Shown here in pieces: positions 35,173 through 48,700 of a DNA stretch of 64,000 nucleotides. Source of the stretch: Pleodorina starrii (taxonomy: Eukaryota > Chlorophyta > Chlorophyceae > Chlamydomonadales > Volvocaceae). The translations under genes were made by a program, and so were the position numbers. Below the pieces are notes generated by a model, which was given only the letters and a program-made list of their open reading frames with translations, did not search any database and was not told the origin of the DNA. The DNA is taken from contig BRXU01000017.1 in the NCBI GenBank assembly GCA_030267565.1, positions 2,078,501-2,142,500 of the forward strand. The letters run 5' to 3'. How positions within the stretch are numbered: the stretch's first letter is position 1; the number at the start of each line of letters is the position of its first letter.

Positions 35173-38098
35173 TCAGGGGCTGTTCCAGCCGTCCTTATTG
35201 GGCGGTTTCTGCTGATGCTGATGCTGCTGGGGGTGGAGGTGGGGCTGCTGCTGCTGCTGCTGCCGGTGGTCCGCCGCCTCGTCCGCTCCCGCTCCCTCTC
35301 CCGCTGCCGGTCGGTCGTTGTCCACCCCCCGGGGGGCACCACCGAACATTTGCTGGTAGGCCTCCTGGGAATATGGGGGGGCCGGTGCAGAAGCGGGAAT
35401 GGGGCCATGGGGCGGTGCGGGGCGAAGGCGCGGAATTCAAGGTGGGTTCAGGGTGGCGAAGCGGGTCGGGGACTGCGGCGGGTAGCGGTGCAGCTGCACG
35501 CACGCATGAGCTCTGCCACGGCTGCGGCTGCGGTTACCGTTGCGGTTGCGGATGCGGTTACCGTTGCAGTTGCGGTTGTGATCACGAATGCGGTCGCGTC
35601 CGAAATGGCGTGAACCGTGAACGAAGGAGAGGGGGACGAACATCTGGACGAAGTCCCCGAAGTGTCCGTCAGCTTGGGGCCACAGCCAGCCAGCACGCAG
35701 GGATACGGTACCCCGCATGTCTCCACAGCCGCACGGGCCGGGCCGATCCAATCACACGGCCCGGGCCCCCGGCCGACCCAATCTCTTCACCTAAGCCTGC
35801 CAGTGCCCCTTCCCTCCCCCTCACCCACCTTCAGGCCGTCGCCGCGGTACCGTACCTTCTTTACCCTCCCACTCACCTTTAGCCGTCCCACCCCCGCCTT
35901 GACCGTCTCGTTGATTCCGTTGCCGCTCAGCTCCTTGGACCAGCCGGTGCCGTGATGCCCGGCGGGACCGCCGCCGCCGCCGCCGCCGCCACCGCCGCCG
36001 CCGGCACTGCCGCCGCCGCGCATCTCCTCCTCGGTTCGGCTGCTGTCGTGCCCCCCGACCTCGGTGCGACTGCCGGCGGGGCGAGGCGAGCGAAGTCCGT
36101 AGTCGGCGCCCATCTCGCCGCGGGGCGCGAACACGCCTGCCGAGTGCCGCCGCGGCGGTGCGACCCAGGGGACGGCAAGCGTGCGGCGGACGGGGGCGTC
36201 GAAGGGTGGTGGGTCCTTTTGTTGACGGATGGACCCAAAATAAACGTGGACCCAAAATATATTGAAAATTAGAAGAGGATAATATACATCTTAATATACT
36301 TAAGAGGATATATTCTCTTAAATATATGATATGAGTGATCTTCAGAGGAAAATTGTGGGTGCAGTGGGCAATGTGGGTTCCCAGTTGGCCCAGTTGGGAA
36401 GGGTCTGGACTCTGGAGCCAGGTGGCCAGCGGGCCCTCCCTCCCTGTACTGCATGTACTGCAGCGGGGCGCTGTACCGAGCGCCGCCGCCACTTGGATTC
36501 GGATGGAACCCGAATGTTGGTATCAGTCGACAGCGAGGGCAGCTTGAGACACCCCCGCCCCGCCCCCTCACCTGCACCTACAAGCCCCACCTGCACCCGC
36601 AGTGCCTCCGACCGCCCACAAACCCGGACGTCCGCCCGCTACCGCCCGTCTCATGTCTCTCTCCCAATCTCCTGCTGCCCTCCACCCCGCTACGCAAGGA
36701 GTGTACGCAAGGAGTGTGATCCGAAGGAGGCCCCGTTGGCCTCTCCCCGCGTCCCCAGGGCACTGCGCTGCGACTCTTCTTGCTCACCGGCACACATACG
36801 CACACACATATACGCACAGACAGACACACACAGACACAGACACACACATACCCGGTTCCTGTACCCCCTTGTTGCTCACTCACCCGCCACGCCCCCCAGC
36901 TCGGGTATGTCGTCGGTGGGCCCTCCCCGGCTGCCCTCCCTGCCGCTACCAGCCACCCGCTCGTACTCATGAGCCACCTGGGGGTGTGTGGCGGGAGGGC
37001 GGGGGTATCCACGATTGGGCCGGAGGCCGTACACCGCGGGAAAGGGGGGGAAGCAGCGGCAGTGCGGTGGATGGATGGTGGGAGGGGGAGGATGGGCCTC
37101 GGTATGGTATGAAAGGGGGCAGCATGAGATCAGGCCCCTTACTTTGGGCGGGTTGGGTTAGGCGCGGTCGCCCGCCCGTCCTCGCGCGCCTTCTCCCACG
37201 CCCTACCGCCCCCGCGTTTCCCCCCGCAATCCAACCACAGCCCGCCACAATACACATACACACATTCCGACACGTGTACACATGAAGACACAGAGATCGA
37301 CACACATACCTCAAAGCCGCACGTACAGTCGTACACAGTCGTATACATACACATACACACATACACACACACGCACCTGCTCCGCGGCCGCCTCGCTTGT
37401 GGTCCCCACGCCCACATCGCGCACATCCGGACTGGGCTGCTGCTGGTACACGAACTTGACAGCGGTGTTGCTGTGGTGCGCCTCAGCGGCCTCGGGGCTG
37501 CACGGTATTGCGGACATGTGGTTTCGGGGCGTGAGTGAATGGCAGGTGTGTTCCATGTCGCTGTGGTTTATTTGCGGCCTCCGCGGCAAAACTAAGGGGG
37601 CTGTGCGGTGTCGTGGCGAAGTAGTGGGATCGGGCGGGGAAGAGGGATCGGGGCGCGGCGATACGGCATGTGTACGGCATGTTGTGGATGGGTGAATACA
37701 AGGCGTGCGCTGCTTGCGCCTTGCGCCTTGCTCGGTGTGTGTCTACCGGTACCTATCTGGAGCCGCAACATTCAGGAACGGAACGGAACCTCACCCCGCC
37801 ATGATTGCCTCCGCCGACTTGCCGGACCCGTGCCGTATGGTCATCCGCGCCGCCTCGTCCGCCGCTCGCTCGTCCGGCATGGTTTCCCGCCCGCCGCGCC
37901 GAGTGGCGGGATCCGGCGGCGCGTCGGGCGAGCGCGCGGGCCAGGCGGCGGGCCGGCCGGTGCTGGCCGTCGACTCGAAGTCGCTGCCCTCAGCCAACTG
38001 CTCCTGATGCACGCTGCGACTGCGAGGCAGATCGCCCACACGCGGACCCTCGGGCTCGTCGCTGCCGCTGCTGCCGCTGCTGCCGGCTGCTGCGGCTG
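35173..38098 (-). CDS. Unrecognised disordered protein, 5' end unresolved
   Basis: Five in-phase exons are visible: 37795-38098, 37377-37497, 36884-36977, 35877-36136 and 35173-35364, ending in a TGA (KPPNKDGWNSP). About 320 residues are covered. I do not recognise the family. The frame stays open through Ala/Ser tracts, a charged segment (DERAADEAARMTIRHGSGKS), PEAAEAHHSNTAVKFVYQQQ, VAHEYERVAGSGREG, VFAPRGEMGADYGLRSP, a poly-Gly run and GRLKEAYQQMFGGAPRG, then His/Gln repeats. No in-frame ATG precedes the first visible exon, whose acceptor lies in a CAG-rich stretch, so at least one upstream exon is missing. The consistent phases are the main evidence that this is a gene. Confidence 0.6.
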
Positions 38099-41000
38099 CT
38101 GCGGGGTTGGTGGTGGTGGCGAGGAGGCGGCGCCAGCAGGTGGTGGTGGTGGCTGCTGGGGACAGGCGCAGCACCGTCGTCACCGGGGTGGCCGCGCCTG
38201 CTGCTGCTGCTGCTGCTGAGGCGGCGGCAGCTGGGATTTGGGAGAGAAGGGATGCGCCCTACGGAAGGGAGCGGGGTTGCATCGGAGGGGAGCTGTGCGT
38301 TGGGTTTGGACCCAAGCAATCCAAGGGGTATGTGGCGATCGACGGATGAGCCGAAGGATTTCGTTGGGCATCCGGCGTCGCCCGCGTCGCTTACACACAT
38401 GAGGAGGTGGGCTTCTTTCGCGGGGACTTCGTTCGTCCTGTGGGCGGATAAACCCAATATCCAAAACTGCTTGCTATCGGATAGCCCGCGCAACCCCCTG
38501 CGTGCGACCGCCGGGGCGTCCAAGTAATCCACCGCAGCGTTCTCATGTATGTATGTATGTGGCCATTTTACGCCTCTCATCAAACGATATGGCGCGCGGT
38601 GGTCCGTGGCGGGGCGAGGCCCTGCACGGGATGTTCCTGATGAGAACCGAGGCGGACCGAGGCGGCGGTGCTGAGGCGGACCGAGGCGACCCATGGGTCC
38701 TTCAAGCCAACCGCACGGGCCGATCGAACCAAACGCTATTGAACCTTGATTGCCGACTGTATGTGCAGATTTAGGTGGTTGGTTGGTGTTGAAGGGCACG
38801 CCGCCGCCGATCGAGCTTGCCAAGGGCGTTCCGAAAGTGCCGGAAGGCGGCTCCGTGCTCACGAAGCAGGGCGTCAGGTTATTTCCACCACCACCAGAAA
38901 AGGGATATGTGCCTGTTTTCGTTTGGTTACCTGGAAGGTCCCGCAACCAGCCGAAGCAGCAGCCGCTAGCGCCCGAGCGACAGCACCGCCCTTCATCTTG
39001 CGGTTTCGAAATCGCTTGCCTTGGACTGCTGCTGGTAATGCGCGGCGACAAGTGAAGCAGGGTAAAGCCGGTAACGTGTCTGCAGCGGATCTCCCTAGCT
39101 GCTTGCTGCTGCTGCTGCTGCTGCTGCTGAGGAGTTGTCGCTCTCGCCGACACAACGAGGTAGGTAGACACGGGTAAAAATGCAACGACGTTGCAAATGA
39201 CAAATTTTAATTGCGATTTCTTAAGACTCGTGGGTTAAGCCTCCTTGTTCTCTTCAACCTGTTAAAGAAATTTTAGGTCATTTGCGAATGATAAAGAGCC
39301 GGACGACTTCTGACGATGAGTCACCCGCCGAGGAGCCTGTACTGCACCTGCCATGCATACTCCGTCGTACGTTCCATTCGACATGGAACAGCAGGGCGCG
39401 AGGGCCGGCCCTGCTGCAACTAACGATCGCCTCGATCGCACGCACTGTCATGCGATCGAAAACCAGCAGTTTTCCGCCCATGCCATCCACATACAAGCAA
39501 CTGCGTGCTGCTGCGGGCATCGATCACGCATGCCTGCCGGGCTATCTACATCTGCTCAACCTCGCTAACCCGCAAGTCCACTGGATGCTACTGGATGGCT
39601 TCATAACCTCCTACCTACCTACCTCATGCATCCTGCGTGCGGTGGAGCCCACCTGTCCGCGTTTCCGCCCGTTATATATCAAACCGCGGTTTGATGCTTC
39701 GGTTTCCTTTGACTATCGATGGGGAACTGGTGGCCGTGGTGTCTAATAATCGAGCGTAGCGTGCACGGCGGCGGGCGCCATCGATACGCGTTTCAGTGCA
39801 TATACGTATATGGCCATTCGTATACATGCATGGCATGGCACCGGGGCACTTCGTTTGCGTTACAATGTATGTAATGTGCGGGTGCGGGTACCATCAATAT
39901 ATCCCAAGCTGCGGCACGAGTTTGATGTAAAATGGTGGAGGCTGTATATATTACTGTAATAACACTAGCTCGATCGCTCATGCACCACATACACTTGCTT
40001 GCTTGCTTGACCTGCCGGCGCAATCAACCAAGCAACCAACCTGCATGTCACGCATCTATCTACGTATCTATAGAACGAAGTGCAACCCAGTGGTGTAATA
40101 CTTGGGTTTTACGTAGAGGTTTGCTCGCTGTGGGCTGCAGACGCTGAACTTAAGTTGATTGTACGCACGTGAAGGACTGCTGAGCGAGCGAGCGCCTTAC
40201 TTGCATTGTCATTTGCCCATTCGAATTCGGTCGTGATGAATTGGTGGATGGACCCACGCACGTGTTGTGAGACCGTCTGCCAACCTGTCCTGTGAGATCT
40301 GCCGTTCGCCTAAAGGGGCGGGAGGACTGGATGTTGTTGTGTGATAGCTGCTGCGTGCGTGCGGGACGGGCTGACATACGCACGTACTGCTGCATGCTGA
40401 GCGCCAGCCCTGAAGCAGGTCCCCGATCTATCTAGGGCATGTGGGTTTGACCTAACTGCACCAAGAGGGGCGTCAAGCCCGAGCAGGTCGACACAGCACA
40501 CATCCCATTCAATGTGAGGCCCCGTGCGTGATGAGCCTGGTGCGATGCATGCATGGCTCAAATAAGCTGCTCAAGACTTACATACAGTTGTGGGACGTAT
40601 GGCAAAGGCACTAGTTGACATTTCCAGGTATCTCCCAGACGTTACACTCCCCCCCTTTCGAGGGAACGTCCCGGGACCGGTTATAGCGTCTCACCCACCA
40701 CCAATCAGCAGCAGCATGACGTTACAAGTTGTCTGGAGCCGAAATGCGACCAGATTGGCTCGCTTCCGGCCTTCAATTATTCACACACAGGCAAGTTCAT
40801 CTCGGTATCCCAGATCAGAATAGGCTGGGCTCGGATAGATAGATAGACAGATAGTGGAATGTGTGGTCAGCGCCAATGCGACCAGATTGGCTCGCTTCCG
40901 GCCTTCAATTATTCACACACAGGCAAGTTCATCTCGGTATCCCAGATCAGAATAGGCTGGGCTCGGATAGATAGATAGACAGATAGTGGAATGTGTGGTC

Positions 41001-41250
41001 AGCGCCCCAAACATTCCCAACACACAATCAAGCAAGATCACGCAGCACCGATCCTATCTGCAGCGAGTTCTACCAGCCAAGAAATAGATCAAGCTAAGTG
41101 TACGTGACCAAAAAAATTTAATCGGCGCAAGCCACCAACTGACGTTAAAGGTACCGCAATCCGTGGTCGCTGAGAAGCGTAGCGGCTACAAAAATTAGTA
41201 AAAGTAAAAATAAGGTAACCGCACCTGCCTCTGGCGCACCTTACTTCAGC
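38099..41250. other. Region without a supported gene
   Basis: GC content falls here and stays lower to the window end. The left part should contain the missing 5' exon(s) of the gene ending at 35173; a 22-codon exon-like stretch (minus, 38931-38996, MKGGAVARALAAAA) has a good donor but the wrong phase to join it. A 393-codon minus-strand ORF over 37990-39171 is not protein-like. A 132-bp tandem duplication lies at 40743-41006. Confidence 0.4.
40743..41006. repeat. 132-bp perfect tandem duplication
   Basis: Bases 40743-40874 are repeated directly at 40875-41006 with no differences that I can see. Each unit contains a short GATA microsatellite. Confidence 0.95.
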
Positions 41251-42149
41251 GCAAACAACAACACAAAGCAATATCTTCAGACGAGACGCCATTGATGCAC
41301 TATCTATTGCTCAACCTGGTGGAATTGCGGCATACTATCCTAGCTGCTATGAATCACAACGGCATCATCTATCTTTCTATCTATCTATCTTTCTATCTCG
41401 CTCTACCGTCACACAGAGGTACAGTCAATGGACTCTATCTTCCCTGCCATCATCCGTATGATGTAAGACTAATATTGGGTTGAGGTTCCCAATCCAAACG
41501 GCCGTGAAGGCACCGGCAGCTGATGTGTTCCAGCTACTGGGCAGATTGGTGCTGCTCGCACCCGTGCAGTTGACGCCATCAAAGGAGATTGCCGCTGTAG
41601 AGCTGTCGCGATAAAATGAACAGCCGCCCGTCAAGTTAAGGGTGATTGGTTTTCCACCCCGCTTGGTGAAGTTACCATCCGCATCTTGCCAGGCTGTGAC
41701 GGCCGGCGCCGCCGCGGAGGGGGAAGTGACAGCGCCGGTGATGATGCCGGACAATGCATCGAAGTTAACGACCTCGGGCCGGAGGGTGTCAGGTAGGGGC
41801 CTGTAGCCAGGAACTGCATGCAAATGAGTGATAGGGATTATTACACATGTTAGTTAGTTCATTACAGGCATAGTCTCATTATTATCAAGTAAGTGTGTGT
41901 ATTGCTTGTACGTACGTATGTATGTGCATGCAGTCTGCTGGGTTGCAGTGTGGCTCTACCTCGTGGAGTGAAGCTGCTGCTGAACGAATGAAGAAGTTAT
42001 ATATGAACATCTTACAACAAACTGCCCAACCAGATTGGCGGATGATTAGGCGGGAGTGTCGGAAGAGACCAAGTAATATGGGTTGTCGTCTATGTACTGT
42101 AAGGGTTGTCGTCTATATATGTACTTCTTGCGCGGGCGGCTCAAATGGG

Positions 42150-42395
42150 GGCATCGTGCGTGCATTTGGCTTGGCGTCTAACCAGGAACTTCCTGGTTAG
42201 ACGCCAAGCAAGTCCAACTATGAGGATTTAATTTCCTCGGACGGAGTTTTGCTCTTGCAATATTTATTTGTTGATTTTCGTAACTGTAATATGGTATGCG
42301 TCAAGGCGGTTGGACCGCGCTGGCAGCGAGAACTGTGGTGTAGTCGCGGGAACAATGTTCGCTACGTACGCAGATATAGTTGGGATGTCGGTAGC
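42150..42395. mobile_element. Fragment of a dispersed element
   Basis: The sequence from CATTTGGCTTGGCGTC to the CGCAGATATAG region aligns in the same orientation with 58700-58860: shared TTGGCGTC, GTTTGCTC/TTTTGCTC, GTAATATG..TGCGTCAAG, GGTCGCGG/AGTCGCGGG and GATATAG. It contains the perfect hairpin described next. Confidence 0.55.
42169..42209. repeat. Perfect 19-bp inverted repeat with 3-base loop
   Basis: GCTTGGCGTCTAACCAGGA (42169-42187), loop ACT, then its exact reverse complement (42191-42209). The related copy near 58713 has only one arm. Confidence 0.95.
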
Positions 42396-43334
42396 GAGTG
42401 CGGCCTCGGACCATGAACTCAGCCAGGCAAACATCTTTTATACAGATACATGCACATTTGTTTTTTATTGTAACATAGATTTTCAGGATGTACTGAAATT
42501 ACTTTAAATCGAACGAAGCGAACCATCAAGGTTGGTCGTCACTCAGCAGCCAGCGGGGCAACCCTAGGGGGCGGCGGGGTTCCCATCCAGGACGCTTCGC
42601 GCTTAAGCCCCCCCACAGACAATGTATGTATAGGGATAAAATTATGCAATATAATGCAACCTATTAAAAGCACAATATCGCCGGCGGCGGGCGGGCAAGC
42701 GTAAATTATACTATTACGGCGGGCATCATGCCGACGCAATCGTTTTGCGACGCGGCTATTTTGCGAGGCATGAAGTATTTTTTAATTTGGTTATAAAATA
42801 CGCTCCTTTTTGACGAGGCGCCGGTAGGCATTATTTTCAAACTTTTAAAAAATGCGAGCTCGTGAGCCCCTGTGAGCCCAGCCGTATATACAAGTTTGCA
42901 AACTCGCATGTCGCATCTTAAACTCAACGCAACGGCATCGCATTCTACTGGAGAAATTGGACATGCCGGGTGCCATACCTACTTCACGCCACCAATCCAC
43001 CCCACAGCCACGGGCTTGGCCTTGAGCTGCTTGCCTTTCGCAGTGGCCTATCGGCGTTCCCGGCCCCCCTCCCCCGTGCAGCAGCCTGCCCACCCTCTTC
43101 CCTCGCTGCCCTTCCTCCCCGCCTGCCACGTCCCCTTGCCTGCCGATTGAGACGGACCGGCCCCCGTTGGCTCCGCCGCCGCCGACCGGCCGTGCCAGCC
43201 TTAGCCCCGGTGGCCCTTCCCCGCCGGCCCCCACCGCCCGCAGCTTGCGGTAAATAATTTATATTTGCGAGAAGCTTTTGCGAGATTTTGCGAGTTAAAT
43301 AATTTTCCGCCAAAAGACTGCGTCGATACGTCGG

Positions 43335-43685
43335 CGAGAGAGAGAGAGAGAGAGAGATTGTTACAGTTGTACGGTATGGCCCCATTCTCCTCTGGGCACC
43401 ATCCGCACCACAGAACCTTCCAGACGATCCTCATTGGACAACTGGGATAGCTCTGCCTTCTAGGGCGGACCTCATCCATTCACCCAATCTACCACCGAGA
43501 CCGAGGGTTCAGCGATCGCCACCACTCAAGCGTGTGAATCCTGGCCAATCAACTCGGCCACCAACTCCACTCATAGCAGCTAGCCATAATCTCACACCCA
43601 GCGGTAGCCGGGGGTCTCCACAGGGATCGAACCTGTGACCTCGAATGTCCTAAGACCATGAGGTGTCACTAGACCAGACCAGGTC
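43335..43685 (-). mobile_element. Candidate tRNA-derived SINE
   Basis: On the minus strand an A-box-like TGGTCTAGTGA (43667-43677) is followed 44 bases later by a B box GGTTCGATCC (43624-43633), the latter inside a T-arm-like stem (ACAGG/CCTGT). No proper anticodon stem is present, so it is not a functional tRNA. About 250 bp of unrelated body follow, and the unit ends in a (CT)n tract at 43335-43357. It sits between the two broken LamG exons. Ends and target duplication are not certain. Confidence 0.45.
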
Positions 43686-44852
43686 GGCGAGGACAGGTAA
43701 TGCCGTACTTGCTGCTGATGAGTCGTCAGTCGGATAGCACTTCAATAATCGAGCGAGGCTAGCTGCTTCATAAACATTATTCGAAGACGACTTACTTGTG
43801 CCAGCCGGTGTTGGCCAGTTGAATCGGGTTGCGTAGAAACCGGCAAGGGCGACCACCTGGGATGGTGACAGCGCACGGTTGTACAGCAGTACGACAGACA
43901 ATCTGCCGTTCAGGAAGTCCTTGTAGTCCCTGGGGTCCCAGCCAATCGTGAATGCGTCCGGCTGGATGGCGCACGGTGTGCTGGGCAGCTGCCAGGTCTG
44001 GAGGTAGTCACTCCCCTGGCTGTACCGATGGAACGTCCCTGACGTAGCCCCAGGCTGCCGTACCAGAGCCTCCATAGTCCACTGACCCGTCGGTGTAGGT
44101 GGTACGACACCACTATCAGCGCGTATGCCGAAGGTCCCCGTGCTTTCCGTGCTGTAAACGAACCTTTCATCTGCGGCCCAGAGAAGCTCGTTATAATAAT
44201 CGGTTGGAGTACGGCTGAGCGTCATGATCATGTTCCTGGTGCTGTTTCTGGCTGGGTTGAGGTTCCCGATCCAAACGGCCGTGAAGGCACCGGCAGCTGA
44301 TGTGTTCCAGCTACTGGGCAGATTGGTGCTGCTTGCACCCGTGCAGTTGACGCCATCAAAGGAGATTGCCGCATTCCAGCTGTCGCGATAAAATGAACAG
44401 GGTGATTGGGTTTCCACCCCGCTTGCTGAAGCTACCATCCGCATCTTTCCAGGCTGTGACAGTCGGCGCCGCCGGGTAGGGGGATGTTACAGCGCCGGTG
44501 ATGATGCCGGTCAATGCATCGAAGTTGGCCACCTCGGGTCGGAGGGTGTCAGGAAGGGGCGCGTAGCCAGGAACTGCATGCAAATGGGTGATAGGGATAG
44601 ATTATTACACATGTTTGTTCATTACAGGGGTAGAACATGTTGCTGTTTCATTATTAAATTATCCTTTTTAAAGCAAAAAATAACCCTTTTATTGTACCAT
44701 GAGTATTTATCGATTCATAAAAAAAATGTGTATGCAGTCTGCTGGGTTTCAGTGTGGCGCTTTGCTACCCAGATTGGGGGATGGATACACTCCACATTTA
44801 ACATATTAAAACAGTAGTATCTCCGGCGGCGGCGGAGGTAAAGCGTAAAGTA

Positions 44853-45016
<164 letters not shown>

Positions 45017-45759
45017 GCGGGCGTGTACTCGAGCTGGCGAGAGCTCCGCCTATATCATGCTCGTTGCTACTCCGCCCAATACAGTGAGCGCTGAAGCTGA
45101 AGACAATGAAGCCTGTAGCTTTGTCCAGGAACAAGAATGCATGACAGCTATCAAGTTGACAAGTTATCCCCATTCATTCGCTCATCCGTCGTTAGGGGTA
45201 GCTACATGCATGCGTACATACAGAATGCAGTACATGTCATGCCCACGCACGTCGCCTCTCTCTCTCTCTCTCTGTGAGCATACATGTATGTCCTACCAGC
45301 AGGAAGAACTGAAAGTGCGCTGACGCTGCTCCTCGTCCTTGTTCCTGGCGGCGATGGCGGAAAACTTCTTTTGTTAGGATGTAGATCGATATCCGAAGGT
45401 ACATAAGAGGAAACGACGGATGAAACGAAGCAAACGGCGTTACAAACGGAAAGAACTCGTTATGCACCATGCCCCCCCCCCACGCACCACCGTACATACG
45501 TATGTGTGGTAAGACACAGAGACACACAAACGTAGCAGGGTAGGTATGTAACTAATGACAGCAGCCAGCAGCCATGTATTTCATATTGTCAAGGCCGTAA
45601 CCTGCCGTAACGCAAAGCGTTTAAGCTCACTCCTTGCGTGCAACTTACCTATGATGGACATCAAAAAAAGGAGACAGTGAAGGCGTCCTAGCAGCTCCAT
45701 CGCAGGGGCAGCGACGACAGCAGGACCGCCTCGGCGTCGTCCCATTGCGAACATCTGCA

Positions 45760-48700
45760 AGTAATATACAATGTTCTGCGCAAAATTAGGGCCAAACGAA
45801 TCCACATGCATGCATGATCATAATGAGGGCCAGAAACGTGCTTCGTAAGCGCACGCACTGTGGACGATCTGAACGATGTATGGCTGGAACAATCAAGATT
45901 ATTGAAACTAACATTTTTGCGCAGCGACAGCGTAGCGTTACCTACACTGTTAACGAACTGATACGTACCCTATGCGTGTACCAATTCACGTATCCTCAAG
46001 TATGGTGCCGAATGCGTCGATCGCCTGCGCGCACAAACATATGTTCTTGGAATAGTTGCCTCGAATTGGCGTAGGTAGGGCGAGGCTTCCAGGCTCGCTT
46101 CGTTCTTACCCTTACTTTTTACCAATCGGTGTGCCCGATGGAATCGAATGAAGGAAATCGGTGATACTGCTTAAGAGCTCTAAACACCGCGACAGTCGAT
46201 TGGGAAGTCCGTGCTTATATATGAAGCGGAGCTGCCTCCCCGAATCCAGAAGCGGTTGATCCGTCGTACATGCTGTACGTCAGTCAGCGGCCGGTTGCTA
46301 CGTTGCTTTGTCCCAACTGATCGCTCTCCAGCAGGAAGTTGCATGTTTGCAACTAGAAGGCGGGATCATATGGTTAGGTTAATGAGAACCTGGCCTAGCG
46401 GAATAGACGTGCTACTTCACTGGATATTCCCACGAGCTTAATTTCTTCCTGCTTGGTTGAAACGCTTTCGGTTACGTCTTCTGCGATTGAAACACTCGCC
46501 CGTTTTACGGGCGGGGCCCCATTGCGAAGCGCCCAGCGAGGGGGGCCCCGCCCTGTATGTGGGATTGCCCATACATGTCCGTGTGCGTGTGTGTGTGTGT
46601 GTGTCTGCATCATAGGCGCGTAGCAGACCAAGCATATTATCTCGCCAAGCGGAAAGGCGACATTGGTAACATATTACATTCTATATTGCAAGGTATCTTT
46701 AATTCCTGTAGCCAACAAAAAATCGTATGAGCGAGTACAAACAAGTATGGCAATCTCCGTTGACCGAGGTCGAGGTCACATCAACGCCTCCCCGTCGGCC
46801 CATATTTAATTCCAAAACGTGCAGCGTTTCTTACAATGGACTTCTGACATGACGGCGTGAACACCATGCATTCTGCCCTCACGGCCATTCAATGCGACTT
46901 GCCACACGTTGCCACCAGCACGAAGGTATATATGTAGGCGAAGGTCGACGAATTTGCTTATAATTCTCTACGAAAGTATGCAAGCTGTTTGTTTGTAAAA
47001 TTTATTTATTATGCCAATGCTCGGGGCGAAATAAAGTTGCACAGTTCCGAGATGGAGTAGTGCGATGCTGTGCGTGGGGCGGGGATAAAGCTCTGGCTGT
47101 CCCAGCAACAGTTGGACTGGCACGGACTGGCGACACTCTCACGCACACTTGATGCCCTCAGCGCTTCGGTTGGGCTACTGGCATGCTGCGCTGTCGATAT
47201 CACATGCCGATAGTTGTTCAAGAACTGTTGCCCAATTTGGGTCTCACGCGCACACGCAAGTAGAGAGCCGACAAGACCCTTTACTTCTCCTCCGAATCCC
47301 ATGTCTGTAGGTCTTAGCCGGAGACTCAGGAGTCCGTGGCCATCCGCCTTAGCCGGTCTCTTCCGACTTGCACACGCACGCCTAATTTACGCTCTCAAGT
47401 CCCTAGCCCTCAACTCCGCCCGTACGGATTTATTGGGGCCCCGCCCTTTTCCGGCTTCAAGGAAGCCGACACCACGCACCTTACTTCTCACTGATCGGAT
47501 GTTTGCATGTACTCCAAGCAAATCGTGTTTAGCCAAGTTCTCTTTATTAGGCACGCAAATCGTGTTGAGCCAAATGCCGAATCATAATAAGCGTCTGTTT
47601 AGGGCGTATGCAGGGAGGAGATATAAGTGGACAGGAGCCAAGCAACCTGTTCGGTCGGACGTACACTCCGTGCCGCCTTTCGGCTACATCTCAACGTGTC
47701 AGACGTACGGCCACTTTGTTAACGGGGCTTAATCCCCGGGCAGGGCCGAAGCCCCCCCAGCTGACTCGGTTCGATTGAATTTTAAACCTCCCGTGACTGC
47801 TCGCTCCGACACTCTGGTCCGTTGGTCTGACATGCCTCTGTATTCCGGTCGTCCAACTGACGGTGGCCGTTTCATATGTCTAACTTGTTCTCAAGCATAC
47901 AACAACCGACTGCTGGTATCGAGACGACGTTCCTGCCTTTCGCTACCCTTTACGGCCCTTTCGTCTAATATCCGTGCAACAAAACACTTTTTTGCAAAAT
48001 GGAGACGCAATGGCTCAGTGTGAGCACCGTCCTCCACATGTTTCAAACGCAGCCCGGCTCCGAATTTCTCAAACTAGCTAGCCAACGGCTGCCTGAGCGA
48101 CAGGCAGATGCTGCCCTGCCTTGCCCAGGAGCTGCTGGATCGTGTGAAAGCAGGCCGGGAAACCTGTAATATTTAGCTCAGTCGTCCCCAAAAAGCAAAA
48201 CCGCTTACTCCGCCACAAACAACGAAGCCCGCGAAGCGAGTTAAGCACAAGACCCCGCCACAAGCCGACCCACACGCACGCACGAAGCATTGACCCACTA
48301 GGACGACTCCCCAATGACACATGCGTTGCTGGATATGATAACATCGTTCGGGTTGCGGCCCATCATAAACGTTGCAGTGAGGAAACGGAGGTGGGATGTA
48401 TGTGGTCAGGCCTGGTCAGGCGTACATGGATGCGTGCGTGGCCAGGCGTTCATGCATGCCACATTTCACAGCTAGAAGCAGCTAATGTATGCCACCCGCC
48501 GCCAAGTGAAGGCTCCACACTACCTGCTGATTTTATGCAGCATGCTGTGTTCCCCGTCCTAGCATGCATCGACAGCGCCACGCAGGAAGGGTGATTCCAA
48601 ATAGACGCACGCATGCACTTCCTGCGGAAATTAATATGGAAGAGTATGAATCACGCACCACCGTACACACACAACCATTGTGTTGCGCCATAACACGCAT

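Noticed and set aside
36269..36577. Exon-like minus-strand stretch (NPSGGGARYSAPLQYMQ)
   Set aside because: The exons on either side already join in perfect phase without it; it lies in an intron, though alternative use is possible.
38750..39055. Plus-strand stretch resembling protein (LKGTPPPIELAKGVPKVPEG)
   Set aside because: Composition is suggestive, but no joining exons or known domain were found and both strands are open.
37990..39171. 393-codon minus-strand ORF
   Set aside because: Mixed composition without domains; its left part overlaps a better-supported exon in another frame.
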